Counted from the first letter of the stretch, positions 1-11,484 are shown. The stretch is DNA of 64,000 nucleotides from Pagrus major (GCF_040436345.1 NC_133233.1:11942735-12006734), one strand, 5' to 3'. Translations and numbers: made by a program. The notes: generated by a model not told the origin, from the letters alone.

Positions 1-1040
1 TCAGAGTCACTGGCTGGGTTAACATACACAGGGAATTTAGTTCAGATTAGGTTTTATCCATGAAAACATAAAAACTGAGATTGGACAACCAGGATGAGAT
101 ACCTGGCTGACAGGTCACAGTGGCATAGAAACACCCCACTCCTCTTTGGTTTCACAATGTAGAACATGTACTGAAATGCCTACAAAAGGCAGTAGCTAGT
201 ATGAGAGATTACTAGTTCTTGGCAACCACATTTTGGTCAGTAACTTCCTCTGTGTATGAAAACACAGTCAGTGACTCTCGTCTTTCTCTTTTATGAAGAG
301 AAATCTGTGAATAAAATGTCAGATATGGAATTGGAGGAGAAGCTAGTAATCTACAATGCAATACTTACCTTTTGGTCACTACTTCACACTAATGCTGCAG
401 CACTGAGTGACTGATGCTGGGTTGGCGGTAGGGAGGAGGAGATTTGACTCTCAACATGAAGGTTAGATTTCAGGCTTGTCATTTAGAGAAGCTCATGTCA
501 CTACCTCCGTTCACTCACAGGACCTGGCACGGAACTAAAGCACAATCAACATGGCTCGGTAGTGCCTGTGACACATTCAACAGTACAGTGTCCAGGCTGC
601 TAATGTTTACAAGCTAAAGCCCAAAGAGTAGATAAAGTTTTAAATTTGTATTCATTAAAAGGTTTTAGGTGAATTTTAGCACCAGCTCTGTCTCTCATCA
701 AATGGCCTTTATTTTAGGTTGAGTCTATATCAGAAATCCTTTAACTACGCAAAATATGGTAGCAGTTTTCAGTGGGCCTGAGGATTACTATGCATAATTC
801 ATCTTGCCACTTTGTTGAAATGTTTGTGATTAAACTGTATGATTTCAGGTGATGTTTACACACAATATGTGAAATGTTGGACCAATAAATGCGACTGAGA
901 TTATTAGGTATTTTTAGAAGTTGTATGCCAAGGTTTTTATTACAGTGCAATGAATAAATATCTTCAAATGCAGAAACTGTCTCGTGTCCATTTTTGAAAA
1001 GTCTGGGATACAAATTCTAAAAATAAAAATGAAATTGTAG
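1..1040. other. Left flank, no gene recognised
   Basis: No Ig, LINE or RNA signature was found in this stretch. The segment near 900-1000 (a T-rich tract followed by a stretch ending in sequence complementary to a short AATAAA) resembles 63800-63880 at the other end of the window. That suggests it is 3'-flanking sequence of the adjoining receptor pseudogene. A short open frame on the minus strand at 741-1013 has no recognisable domain and runs out of the pseudogene tail. Confidence 0.4.
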
Positions 1041-1572
1041 TTGTGCTGCTGTCCACTGTCCTGTGCTGAGTCAGAGGACGGTTCAGGTCTGCGCTTGGAG
1101 AAGTCGATCTCTCCATAGTGGATGTTTTCTTCTGCTATGCTGGATGGTACTTGAAGAGCCAGCTCGTCATCTCTTTGAATCTGAAAAATAAATCAAACAA
1201 GAAATGTTCTGCTTCAGCACTAAAGTTACTTGGGATCTGTAGACAAGATCCATGCAGTGCTTCCATCTTCTTTGGTGCAGCAATGAAGAGGTTACGACAA
1301 TCAGCCAAAACACATGTAAACCAGACTCATAATTTACACTGTGGAAGAGAAAGTTAATGATAAACAAAGCAGCAGAATGTTGTGTGCTGGTCTTTTTCGT
1401 CTGTCCTGTGAACAATGTCAGTGTAAAACATTTCACTCAAGTCTGAACTCTAAGTGATTTTAATGTCTCCAAATAAAAGTGAGTGAACAAACAGCTCACC
1501 TGAAACAAAGACACTCAGCAACATGTTGGCTGTCACCATATTCACACACAGGACTGACATGACACTCATCAC
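1041..1572 (-). pseudogene. Siglec-like receptor pseudogene with internal deletion
   Basis: Only three pieces of an ITIM-type gene remain. The signal-peptide exon (1500-1572) is intact except for one codon lost near its 3' end. About 118 bp of the V exon (about 1205-1322, the N-terminal part with the first cysteines) follows, but its splice acceptor AG has become AT. The V fragment then runs straight into the intron and last tail exon (about 1041-1161), which still encodes IHYGEI but has lost the first tail tyrosine (YDEL region now reads QRDDEL) and its own 3' third. The rest of V, both C2 exons and the TM exon are missing, consistent with one deletion between the V exon and the tail intron. 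It cannot encode a receptor. A leader exon starting at 1932 appears to belong to it. Confidence 0.85.
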
Positions 1573-1931
1573 CTGGGTTTGAAAAGAAAGTTACTGTTCA
1601 ATATTTCAATTAAAGCATCATTCATGTTCTTTTGGAGCAACTTCAACTTCACACATTCAAACCAGGAACTTGCCATGAACAACCAGATGTCACTGCATTA
1701 TATATAATGTGTGCAGAGTTGCGCAAAAACCAGTTTGAATATGAGTTCAGAGTGAGTGAGTTCATGATATTACAGCTCAAATAAAATGTTGCAGAAGCAG
1801 CTTCTCATTTCTTTGAGGTTCATTCATGCAACAAACACAGTATATCATGTCTTTTCATAAAAAAGCACCAACATAAAGACCTCTCTGAGTTCAAACATAC
1901 AAACATAAAAAGCAGAAACATTTGACCTCAC

Positions 1932-2030
1932 CAAACGAGCCTGCAACAGACCCAGCAACAGGTCCCTGCTCAGACAGGCGACAAAAATGGTGCAGAAATA
2001 AGAGAAGTCTTCATTCTTCTTCACACCATC
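1932..2030 (-). other. Putative untranslated leader exon of the 1.0-1.6 kb pseudogene
   Basis: On the minus strand a segment ending in CTCGTTTG is followed by a good donor (GTGAGG). It matches the leader exons upstream of the other receptors. The 5' limit is approximate. Near-identical orphan copies lie at 16545 and 25770. Confidence 0.4.
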
Positions 2031-2414
2031 TGAGTGAGGAAGTCATCAGCTTATCAGAATGTAAATGACTTATTCTGAAATATAATTTTGATCATAGGAC
2101 TCACTCAGCCTGTATGTGTTATCTTCTTTTGTGGTTCATGTTACATTAACAACAATAGTGATGTGTACACATGTAGTCATGATTTGGGTGACCAGTAGAT
2201 ATAAAATGTAGACATAAAGGCTGTTTTTAATTTTGTGCAACCATTTTGTTATAACAAAGGAGAATGATGTGAGACCATCAGTACAGACAGACTGTTTTAT
2301 TAGACAAATATGTGAGAAACTCCCCCAGATTAAGATCATGTTGATCACAAGTCAAAGGCCAGATGATTATTTTTAACAGCAGTATGGTTCAGCGCTGGGC
2401 TCCCCTTCTCCTCC

Positions 2415-2900
2415 TGCATATGTTTGCTTGTTCATGGGCAAGTTTGAGGAAGATTTCATTCACAATAACAACAAGAACAGTCAATATATCGAGCATTTTT
2501 CCAGATTCATTGATGATATGTTTATGATGTGGTCAGGCAATGAAGAGGAGCTTTCAAGGTTCTTCTCATATTTAAATTCATGTCCCATCTTTCTCAACAG
2601 ATAAGAGTGTTGATTCCAAACACTTTCTAGATGTCAAAATGATCATGAACGCAGAAGAAAATGACCACATGTATCTTTGGGAAATACCCTGACAGAAACT
2701 ATTTCTACTGAGTTTTATGACTCAGCAATGACTGACTTTTAGGGTTAATGTGTTTCACTCTGGGTGGAGTCAGTGATTTAACTGACCTGGCACCCTTAAA
2801 AAGGTAGTACACACACATTTGTACACACTGATGAAGGCAAGATGGCTGAAAACATTTTGCGTCCCTCCAGACAGATGATTAAATGAGCTCATTAATATTC
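2415..2900 (+). mobile_element. Penelope-like element relic (RT fragment), copy 1
   Basis: The plus strand reads SRFIDDMFMMW followed by EEELSRF and, after a frameshift and stop, KHFLDVKM. This is the FIDD catalytic segment and downstream FLDV motif of Penelope-like reverse transcriptases as I recall them. The remainder (2816-2900) is a 3' flank containing CTGATGAAGGC and ATTAATATTCCTGAGTGTGACC. No intact frame is left. Copies at 17030 and 26265 arose with the block duplication. Confidence 0.55.
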
Positions 2901-4860
2901 CTGAGTGTGACCTTGTCTTGTTTTAAACTGGGCCTTTATGCAGAGATGCTTCTCAATAAGAATACATAGTCAATACATGGACAATGAACACAGTTGTGGA
3001 GCACATGATGAAGACATTTTGCTTCAGAGAGCTGTGTGGAGGACTTGAAGACAGAAGCAGCAAACCAACTTCCCTGTTTACTTCTCAGGTTTTACTCAGA
3101 GCTCTGTTATAACTTTATCACTTTACATCCCACCACTCCCCTTTAGCATTCTCACTTTGGGTTATTAGCCACACACAGACACAGGCCTCTTTCATCTAAG
3201 TTATATATATAAAGTACTGCTACCTCACACCTAATGCCTCAACTTACTCAACCCCAAAGACGAGACCACAGAGTTCTGGTAACTCGTTTTGAGCTTTTCT
3301 CACTGCTGCTCTGCAATGCTTTGAATGCTTCATCACCATGAGACTATAATACAATAGTGACATTTAAACAAATGTACAGTTTACAGAGCCAAAGAAAAAA
3401 CACTGATCGAGGCAACAGACAGAGCTGGTGAGGCTCCTTCTGTTGGATCAGGCGACCAATCCTGTTGTGGTTTTGTCAAAATACAACCAAACAAATAAAT
3501 GCACATCAGAAGTAAGATTTGAAAAAAGAGGCAGATTTGTTCACTTTTGCAGCACACAGCTGTAAAAAGTGTTCTGCGTTTGTGTCAAATCATAAAGAAG
3601 ATTAACAGAAACATTAAGTGTCTAAGTGGTTTATTTTGCACATGACATCTTCAGTTTACCATCCACCACTTCTCTTTTACACACTTTAATTCATCAACAA
3701 CAAAATGCTTTGAATTCTTCAGTCGTCTATATACAAACACAAATGATAGGATAAGTGATAAAAGCGCTTCATCTTAAATATCTTAGACTCTCTTTTTTGT
3801 CACTTTTGAATATATATTTTTGCACACAAAGAATCACCAGTGAGGGGAAGAAGAATAATGTTTATATGAGAAGGTGCCTAAAAGCAACCCAACTGTACAC
3901 AGAGCTGGATTTGTTTCTATGTTCTCCTCCATAAAGAAACATTAGAGAACATCTGCCCTCCAGGCAGAAAGACGTATTTCACATTAGGAGGAATTTACAT
4001 TGAAATGCTGATCAATCCTCACGTTCTATGAAAACCACATCTGTAGTACGTTTTGTAACTGCAGTTTCCTTTAGTTTGTTGCTTGATATCAACAGTCATA
4101 AAACATTATAGATGTGACTTGTAATTAATTGTAAGTTCAAGTGTCTTATAGATGCTCTTGACTAGTTTTTAACAGTGATGGAATGAAACCAAGTACATTA
4201 ACCTAAGTACTTTACTTGACTACTATTTTGAGGTACTACTTTACTTGAGTATTTCCACTTCCTGCTACCTTATAGTTCCTCTCCACTTGTACTTTCTACT
4301 CCACTACATTGATTTTATACCTTTAGTTACTGGTAACTTTACAGAGTGCATGCCGCAGCAGAGCACGTAGCGCAGTTTAAATTTATTTATTTTATCAGAA
4401 TAAAAAAAACTGGATATGATAATCATTAAAATGCTGAATTTCAGATGAAGTAACCCATATTATACAGTATATTCAGTACTTACATGTAAATATATGCAAT
4501 TAACTTTTACTTTTGATCTTGAAATACATTTATTGTGTAAATTAAATTAAATAACTTCTAACGTTGAGGTGTCTGTAGCCAGCTGATGCCAGTGCCACTT
4601 ACTTTAGATTCAGGCTATCACGCATTAATTTAGAACGGTGAACGTACAGTTTATATCAGGATTTAATTGATGAACTACTCAACGATATGCTACACTATCT
4701 GAGCCGCAGGGTGTGGAGGTTTTGAGCTTCCCTTTATCTTACTTTAGTCAGTGAAGATGACATTTTCTTGTCTAGGCTCCAGTGTCTTTTCTGCATTAAC
4801 TGACTGTAAAAAATGAATCTATATTATGAATCCAAGCCAAATATGATCTCAAAACAATAC
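2901..4860. other. Downstream flank of ITIM-type gene, no gene seen
   Basis: No coding exon is recognisable. The stretch is AT-rich and probably includes the 3' untranslated region of the receptor whose stop codon is at 4861-4863. A fish interspersed repeat occupies 4171-4345. The region is repeated at 17520-19480 and 26750-28718. Confidence 0.5.
4171..4345. repeat. Fish interspersed repeat, copy 1
   Basis: The motif series AAGTACTTTACTTGACTAC, GAGTATTTCCACTTCCTGCT and CTCCACTACATTGATTTTA is the kind of dispersed repeat common in percomorph genomes. I recognise it as a repeat but cannot assign a family. Other copies: 18793-18968 and 28012-28190. Confidence 0.5.
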
Positions 4861-7800
4861 TCATTTTTTCTTCACTTGAGCGTAGAGATCCTCTGGCCCG
4901 TCAGCAGTCTGTCTTGAGCTGTTTGCTGGCTTGGACACATTGACCTGTGCATACACTGTGTCCTGCTGCTGTCCACTGTCCTGTGCTGAGTCAGAGGACG
5001 GTTCAGGTCTGCGCTTGGCGAAGTCGATCTCTCCATAGTGGATGTTTTCTTCTGGTATGCTGGATGGTACTTGAAGAGCCAGCTCGTCGTAGATTTGACT
5101 CTGAAAATTGAATCAAACAAGAAATATTGTGAGCTGGATCCTTTCATACTAAAGTTTACTAAATGGCCTTTTGGACAAATTTGAATCTGGTTTTTGACCA
5201 CAGCACAGCACTGGTAATGGTGTTAAATGACATAAATCTAAATACTGATTATGGTTAACAATTCGCTCTGATGCTGCTGGATTACTGTGACCTTTAATAT
5301 TATTGAAAGTAAAGTGATTATGATTATCTGGAGCAATCCTCACTAGTTTATCGAAGCTGTTTTGCAGTGATCATTAATCTGGGTGAAGGAGTCCCCTGGG
5401 GTTTGACTCTTGGGCCACTACTATTCAACTGCAGCAGATAGACTCACTGTGTCAGTGTGTAGAGCAAGTAAATAAACTGATATAACTTATTTCATTCATT
5501 CATTTTCATTAGTTATATTTCACAGTTAGGAGGAAAGACTTGAAATTATTATTCGGTTGATTCAAGAACTAGTCTACAATAAAAAGACAAAAGACGAGCA
5601 AAACATGGTTTGAACCAACTATTCATCACCACAGCTTTGCTTTTAGCTACTGTGCTGTTAACAGATTAAACCAATTTTGCAACAAAAATAAATTGTCTAC
5701 TGTGTCTGTTTTACAGTTTTGGAGGGTGATTGCTTAACATTATCCAACCACTGTGTTGCTAACAGATTGTGTTGTCCCATTTGTTGTGTTTCTTAATATT
5801 GAACCCACTCAGTAACCTGTCAAAGATTGTCTACGTTCACACAAAAGACACAATCACTTTGAACAGATGCAAATACTCACAAGAAACCGTTCACTACTGT
5901 ACAAAGAAGTTAAGTATTTACTCACCTGAGTCTGTTGTGGACTTTGATGTTTCAACTTAAAACACCTGGAAGCAATAGAGAGCTGTCAGAATAACAAGGA
6001 CTAAGGACTGAAGCAGACAGTTTTGGATGTGTATCAGTGGAATTAAAAGAAAAAAGTTTTGTTGAAATTAAGTCACAGAACAACTTCTTTGTTTGTTCCC
6101 TTTTCTTAGAGTTTCAGAGCAGGTCACTTTAAACAGTGCAAAAATGTAAACGTGAGGAATCTGTTTGTGTAGAAATGAACAAAACAGACACATCACATCT
6201 TCATCCATACCCTCACCATGAACGTAGGTTTGATACTCACCAAACACAGACTGCAAGGCAGATGAGTATGATGACAATAATCCCTCCAAGAGCTGGACCC
6301 CATACTACAGAGTTCTCTGTTCATCAAAAAAGAAAAGTTCAGTAAAACTCAGTGACTGAAAGAAAACCGAGGTTGAATGTAGATAGACATGTAACAAGTC
6401 TGTTGTGGTACTTTACAGGGTACTAAAACAAAGGAAAGCAGGTTAGATTAAATGAGCAGATTCAGTCCAGTTGTTCATTTACCTGCAACATTCAAATGGA
6501 TCTGTGACGACGTCTGGTTACCGAGATCATTTGTGGCCACACAGTAATAATCTCCACCATCTGTCACATCAAAGCTGTAAAAGTGTCCTTCAGATACATT
6601 CATTGGTCCATCTTTACTGTTCCTGAACCAGGTGAAGCTGCTGACGGGAGGCTTGGCTCTGCTGGAGCAGGTCAGGTTCACCCAGCTACCTGCTGATGCA
6701 CTGATGGACACTGAGGTGTTTTTAGGAGCATCTGAGGAAAATGTGACAGAGATGTGAGATATGAGAGTAACATGAGAGCCTGAATAAGATCCTTTATTTT
6801 TATCATGTGCTGACAGGATCCAATAACAAACTCTGGTTGTCTTACATGAAACACTGAGAGTCTTTGTCTCCTCTGCTGTCTTGACATCTTGTCCTTCATT
6901 CACAGGATATGTGGCAGAACAGCTGATGTTGTATCCATCATGTTGGTCTGACAGAGTGATGGTCTCCTGGATTTGAGTTGTAAAGGTCCCATCTGTGTTT
7001 TCCTCTATTTGGTTGTGAGAGTCTTGTTGGAGATTCCAGGTGAGTTTAGGAGGGGAGTGTGGACAGGGAGTGAAAGCTGAGCAGGTTATAGTGACAGACT
7101 CCTTCTCCTTCAGATTATCTGAGATCTCAATTCTGGGGCGACGAGGAGAATCTGTGGGTTCAAATCAAATAAAGATTTAAATAATCAAAGAAATCATGTT
7201 AAATTCATTAATTTGTGTTTTTAAATGCCAAAGCTGAAACAGAATCTTACAATCACACAATTTCCTCCATAATGTGACTATTTAATGTCAAACAGTAATG
7301 ACACAACAGAATTAAAATGTATTATTGACTCTTGTTTATTCTAAACAATAACATTATTTATAATAACACAGAAACAAAACTCTCTTACCTTCAACTGTTA
7401 TTTGAAGAGGATCACAAACCGCTGTTGCCTTGAATGGGTCGTTCTCAATCCTGAAGTAGTATGTGTTTGTGTAACTTGTGATTAAACTGGAAAATAAAGT
7501 GGTGCAGTTTTTCTCTCTCAGGTTTCCAGTTATCTTCATTGGATAGATGTTATCTTTGTTCTTACTGTGGAAAATCACATTGTTTTCACCTTTGTAATGA
7601 CTTTTAAACCACACTCCAAAGATTTTGCTTTTGCGGTTGAACTCTCCTTCTGGATCAGGTCTAAAGTTACATGGGATTTGCAAACAAGATCCACTCAGTG
7701 CTTCCATCTTCTTTGGTGCAGTAATGAAGAGGGCTGAATCTTCAGGACAAGCAGCAGAAACACCTGTAAACCAGAATCATGATGAACAAAATGTTTCAAA

Positions 7801-8106
7801 CAATATTCATTCAGAGAAAGACAAAATATACTTCAGCAATTATATTTTACATTATGGCTGTTTTCATTGTACAGTCTGTTAATGGTCATTTTATCGTTTT
7901 ACCAGAAGCAGATAACAATCTCCACTTAATGCCATACAAGCCTGACCCCCGGTGGTGACCAAACCCAGTGACACAAACACTCCAATGATTCAAGTAATGT
8001 CTCCAAATAAAAGTGAGAGAACAAACAGCTCACCTGAGAGAAAGAAGAGGCTCAGCAACATGTTGGCTGTCACCATATTCACACACAGGACTGACATGAC
8101 ACTCAT
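4861..8106 (-). CDS. Siglec-like inhibitory receptor, ITIM-type (copy 1)
   Basis: Predicted 452-residue type I membrane receptor. Exons (minus strand): signal 8034-8106 (exon to 8109), V-set 7389-7763, C2 6846-7151, C2 6483-6731, TM 6241-6316, tail 5926-5965 and 4861-5100. Residues 25-149 form the V domain, with paired cysteines in SCLQIPC and NCTTLF and the Siglec-type arginine of YYFRIE at residue 129 (codon 7450-7452). Residues 150-251 carry TCSAFTPC, the extra-cysteine pattern of Siglec domain 2; 252-334 is the second C2. The membrane segment is about residues 338-360. Tail tyrosines: YDEL (377), ITIM IHYGEI (395), ITSM-like TVYAQV (423) and LYAQV (446), expected to recruit SH2 phosphatases. 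The start is the first ATG of a signal exon that opens with an acceptor. Sialic-acid binding and inhibition are inferred from motifs. A CD22- or MAG-like label would also fit. Confidence 0.88.
5215..5460 (+). mobile_element. LINE reverse-transcriptase relic in the tail intron, copy 1
   Basis: The plus strand reads GVPWGLTLGPLLFN, a decayed form of the GVPQGSILGPLLF motif of LINE reverse transcriptases, inside the intron between the two tail exons. The 110 bp preceding it (about 5235-5345) occur again at 8845-8950 next to the Gypsy relic. Equivalent insertions lie near 19840-20080 and 29070-29320. Confidence 0.5.
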
Positions 8107-8355
8107 CACCTGGATTTGAAAGAAAAAGGTACTTTTCAATATTTTAATCAAAACATCTTTTTAAACAAATCATTCATGTTGTTTCAACCTCAAAGTCAAA
8201 CATTCAGATCAGGAACTTGCCACCAAGTGTTGTGTGTGTAGTGATGAATAATATCTGCAGAGTTGCTCTGAAAACAGTTTGAATATGAATTAAAAGTGAG
8301 CACGTTTTTGATATTATAAAGTTTAAATATAAAAAGCAGTAACATTTGACCTTAC

Positions 8356-8480
8356 CAAACGATCCTGCAGCTAAAACAGAGAAGAATTTGTGAATGTCAG
8401 CAGAACAGCAACAGACCCAGTAACAGACGTCCCCGCTCAGACTTTGTGATAGACAAGCAAACAAACTTCTTGTTTAACGC
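8356..8480 (-). other. Putative untranslated leader exon of the 4.9-8.1 kb gene
   Basis: The minus strand shows GATCGTTTG then the donor GTAAGG at 8355. The next acceptor is the CCAG that opens the signal-peptide exon at 8109. No start codon in frame with the receptor is needed here. The transcription start is not defined, so the 5' edge is approximate. Confidence 0.45.
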
Positions 8481-8949
8481 AACTGAAATACTGCAGAAAT
8501 AAGAGAAGGCTTCACCCTTCCTGTTCACACACTGTGAGTGAGAAAGTCTTCAGCTCATCAGAATGCAGATGAGACGAGACTCACTGCAGCATCTTGCATT
8601 TCTTTCGTAGCACATATTATATTAACATTTTAACTTCTTGATCACATGTAGGTTTGATTCAAGTGAACAGTAGAATATAGAGTGTGTTCTATTACGAGTA
8701 GTTTGGTTCTTCAGGAGAGATGAGAGGTTTTAAATTGGGTTCATCAGTGAACTAATGCAATTCATCCTTAATGAGAATATCTGTCACAGTCAATATATCA
8801 AGCATTTCTCTAGATTCACTGTTGATGACGATGATTTCTAGATCTGAATCTAAATACTGATTATGGTTAACAATTAGCTTTGATGCTGCTGGATTACACT
8901 GTGACCTTTTAATATTATTGAAAGTAAAGTGATTATGATTATCTGGAGC

Positions 8950-9741
8950 CAAAAGGACCGGCTCGCCAGTGAAAGAGGGCACATTGGTGAGCCCGACTTC
9001 CTCCAGTTCCAGCCCTCTTGTTCGTATCAATCTACCTGCATCCCTCCAGTGGTCATGTGAGTCTATTCCCACTCATGTTTTTGTGGATTCCAGTGCTGAC
9101 GACAGCTTCATTGACTCCGCCATGGTAGAACAAACACGCATCCCCATTGAAACCCTCAACACCCCAAAGACAGTAAATGCCCTTGATGGACACCGTTTGG
9201 CCACGGTAACTCATCGCACAATACCCATCACGTTAACCAGCTCTGGAAATCATCGATAGTGTCGATGGAGGAATATATCAACAACTCCCTGGCCACTGGC
9301 TTAATCAGGTCCTCCTTTTCTCCCCTCGGGGCTGGCTTCTTCTTTGTGGGTAAGAAGGATGGGACCCTTCGCCCCTGTATTGATTGCCGAGGCCTCAATG
9401 ACATTACAGTGAAGAATAAATATCCACTTCCCCTGATAGATCCCTCCTTCAAGCCACGTTGTCATGCGAAGATTTTCACAAAACTCGACCTTCGGAACGC
9501 CTACCACCTGGTCTGCATTCAGGAGGGCAACGAGTGGAAGACGGCGTTTAACAACCCCCTTGGACATTTTGAGTATCAGGTGATGCCTTTCGGCCTTACT
9601 AATGCCCCAGTGGTTTTTCAAGCTCTTATTTACGACATTCTCCGCGACATGCTTAACCATTTTGTTTTCATCTACTTGGGTGACATATTGATCTTCTTCA
9701 GGACACGAACACATCGAGCAGGTGAGGTTGGTGTTCCTTGA
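8950..9741 (+). mobile_element. Ty3/Gypsy pol relic (protease and RT), copy 1
   Basis: Two collinear fragments are present. A retropepsin-like piece (about 8969-9256) has DSSADDSFID where an active aspartic protease has DSGA. A reverse-transcriptase piece (9259-9690) has [25 protein letters not shown] and [13 protein letters not shown]. The catalytic box reads YLGDIL instead of YLDDIL, so it is inactive, and the frame is lost after 9700. There are no LTRs around it. The same fragment sits in both other block copies, so it predates the duplications. Confidence 0.8.
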
Positions 9742-9744
9742 ACA

Positions 9745-10320
9745 AACTGTCAACACATAAAACACTAATAAAAGGAGACAAGAACCACAGCACCATAACA
9801 ACTTCAATACTGTTGATTATCACAAAAGATGAGAGGTTTTAAATTGGACCTTCACACAGAGCTGCTTCTCATACAGCTGAAATCTCACCAGTTGGGACTG
9901 TTAGGTTAAATACTGGAGTGATCAGGTATTTTAAGGGAAACTGAGTCACAGGGGGTAAAGATTTGGATGATCTGTTAGCAAAGAGAAACTGAAGAAAAGT
10001 GTTCCAGTCAAAGAATAAATAGTCAATACTTGGACGATGAACACAGTTGTGGAGCACATGATGAAGACATTTTGCTGCAGAGAGCTGTGTGGAGGACTTG
10101 TTGACAGAAGCAGCAAACCAATTTCCCTGTTTACTTTTAGCTCTCAGGTTTTTCTCAGAACTCTCATCATGACTTTGTCGGGTTACATCCCACCACTTCT
10201 CTTTAGCATTGTTACTTTGGTTTATCAGCCACACACAGAAACAGGTCTCCTTCATCTGCATATATGTGTATATATAAAGCAAGAAAAATTGATTGAAGAA
10301 AGAAAAAAAATGCTTCTACT

Positions 10321-10360
<40 letters not shown>

Positions 10361-10740
10361 TAATAATAATAATAATGATGATGAGATTTCAATTTTCAGA
10401 AACAGGGAACTAACAAATCATACTATTTATTTGTCTTTAGTAATGATATGACCTTTATGTTGGTTGTTATATTGAGATATGCAGCCTTTTTTGAAGATAT
10501 CAGATGATTTTGACACAAACTATGAATCCTAAAATTACCAACACAAACACAAAAATCTGCATCACTCTTCATGTTTGTGGTGGTGGTGACTAGTGATGAA
10601 TTTAGATCAGAGGAGTTGTGAACAGGAGCAGTTCAAAGTGTCGCCATGACCAGCTGGTGGTGTATGAACCACTCATGACTTAAAGTACAAAAAGCTCACT
10701 GCTAATCAGAGCTCAGACAGAGACTCAGAGCCAGAAGTTC
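9745..10740. other. Intergenic stretch between the Gypsy relic and a charged-TM gene
   Basis: No exon is recognised. The segment AATGAACACAGTTGTGGAGC with the flank around 10037 is a locally repeated sequence also seen at 2985, 17595, 24680, 34700 and 54655. An (AAT)n tract is at 10322-10380. Otherwise the stretch is unassigned. Confidence 0.4.
10322..10380. repeat. (AAT)n microsatellite
   Basis: Runs of AAT with two GAT interruptions are visible directly. The homologous tract at 24964-25006 is shorter and pure, and in the third copy (35147-35158) only three or four units remain. Confidence 0.95.
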
Positions 10741-10744
10741 ATAT

Positions 10745-10750
10745 TTTATT
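10745..10750 (-). promoter_or_regulatory. Candidate polyadenylation signal of the 11.5-15.4 kb gene
   Basis: AATAAA on the minus strand, about 735 bp downstream of the stop codon, followed by a conserved segment found at the equivalent place after the 36.2 kb gene (35483-35488). Orphan copies of this flank lie at the block junctions near 16133 and 25360. Use of the signal is inferred. Confidence 0.35.
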
Positions 10751-11484
10751 AAAGTCATTCCTGCAGCACAGAGAAACATAAAAATTAAAAACAGCACTGA
10801 TTGATCTGCATTAACAATCATCCAATTATTTCAAATCAAATCTTCAAACCCTCACTAACACATGATACTTTCTAATTTATTTTTATTATATCAGTCTTTG
10901 ATACTTTAGGAATTAGTGACAAGCGCCCTCATACAGATCAAATCATGATGAGATTATATTTACATAATTACACACAAGGTAACTAAAGCAAACATGTAAC
11001 TATCAACTACAGCTGTAATATAAACTTATTGGGGTAAAAAAGGCTGTTTGTGTAATTCTTTGTGAGCGGTGTGAAAACCTCATGGAAAAATTAAGGAAAA
11101 GTCAACTTTAAAGACCTTTGAGGATCCTTAAAAAGTGTAAATGTTAGTCATAGAAGGTAAACTTCACAACAGGGGACATGACCTCTGTTACCTCTGTGGC
11201 AGCTATAGTAACTTTGTAGATAGATTGTATTATAATAGTATTACTATGATTCATTGCTACATTAAAACAAGCTGTTAAAATAAACAGAACTCCTTCACAC
11301 TTTCTGCCTCTTAATTATCTAAAAGGTTTCAAATAATCATGTTGTTGCACATAAGAAAACACCATTCAGCAGAAGAGAAAGAATTAACATAAACATGCCA
11401 TAAATCAGCTCAATCTCACACAAACTAATGATGAAACAGAGAAATATTCCATTTATGGTGAACATGACGTCTTCCTCTTCTCCT

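Larger units (their letters stand above)
1608..10808. repeat. Duplicated block, copy 1
   Basis: This block is collinear with 16206-25431 and 25432-35560. In order it contains an old leader exon, a Penelope-like RT relic, a fish interspersed repeat, an ITIM-type receptor gene, a Ty3/Gypsy pol relic and an (AAT)n tract. By eye long stretches differ from copy 2 at only one or two bases per hundred. Its left boundary follows pseudogene sequence, while copies 2 and 3 begin right after the 3' flank of a charged-TM gene, so copy 1 keeps a different left neighbour. Confidence 0.85.

Noticed and set aside
2136-2348. A 70-codon minus-strand frame repeated at 16752 and 25977
   Set aside because: It is present only because the blocks are recent duplicates. 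No domain or splice context; the predicted protein is low-complexity and hydrophobic.
4861-5100. ITAM in the receptor tail
   Set aside because: The YxxL/I pairs are 14 or more residues apart, not 6-8, so the ITAM pattern is not met; ITIM and ITSM-like motifs fit instead.
5769-5960. Plus-strand 63-codon frame repeated in the other blocks
   Set aside because: It overlaps the antisense of the small tail exon at 5926-5965 and intron sequence only.
9301-9807. A 168-codon minus-strand frame with a signal-like start (also at 23969 and 33963)
   Set aside because: It is the antisense of the Gypsy reverse-transcriptase fragment, whose plus-strand motifs are clear.
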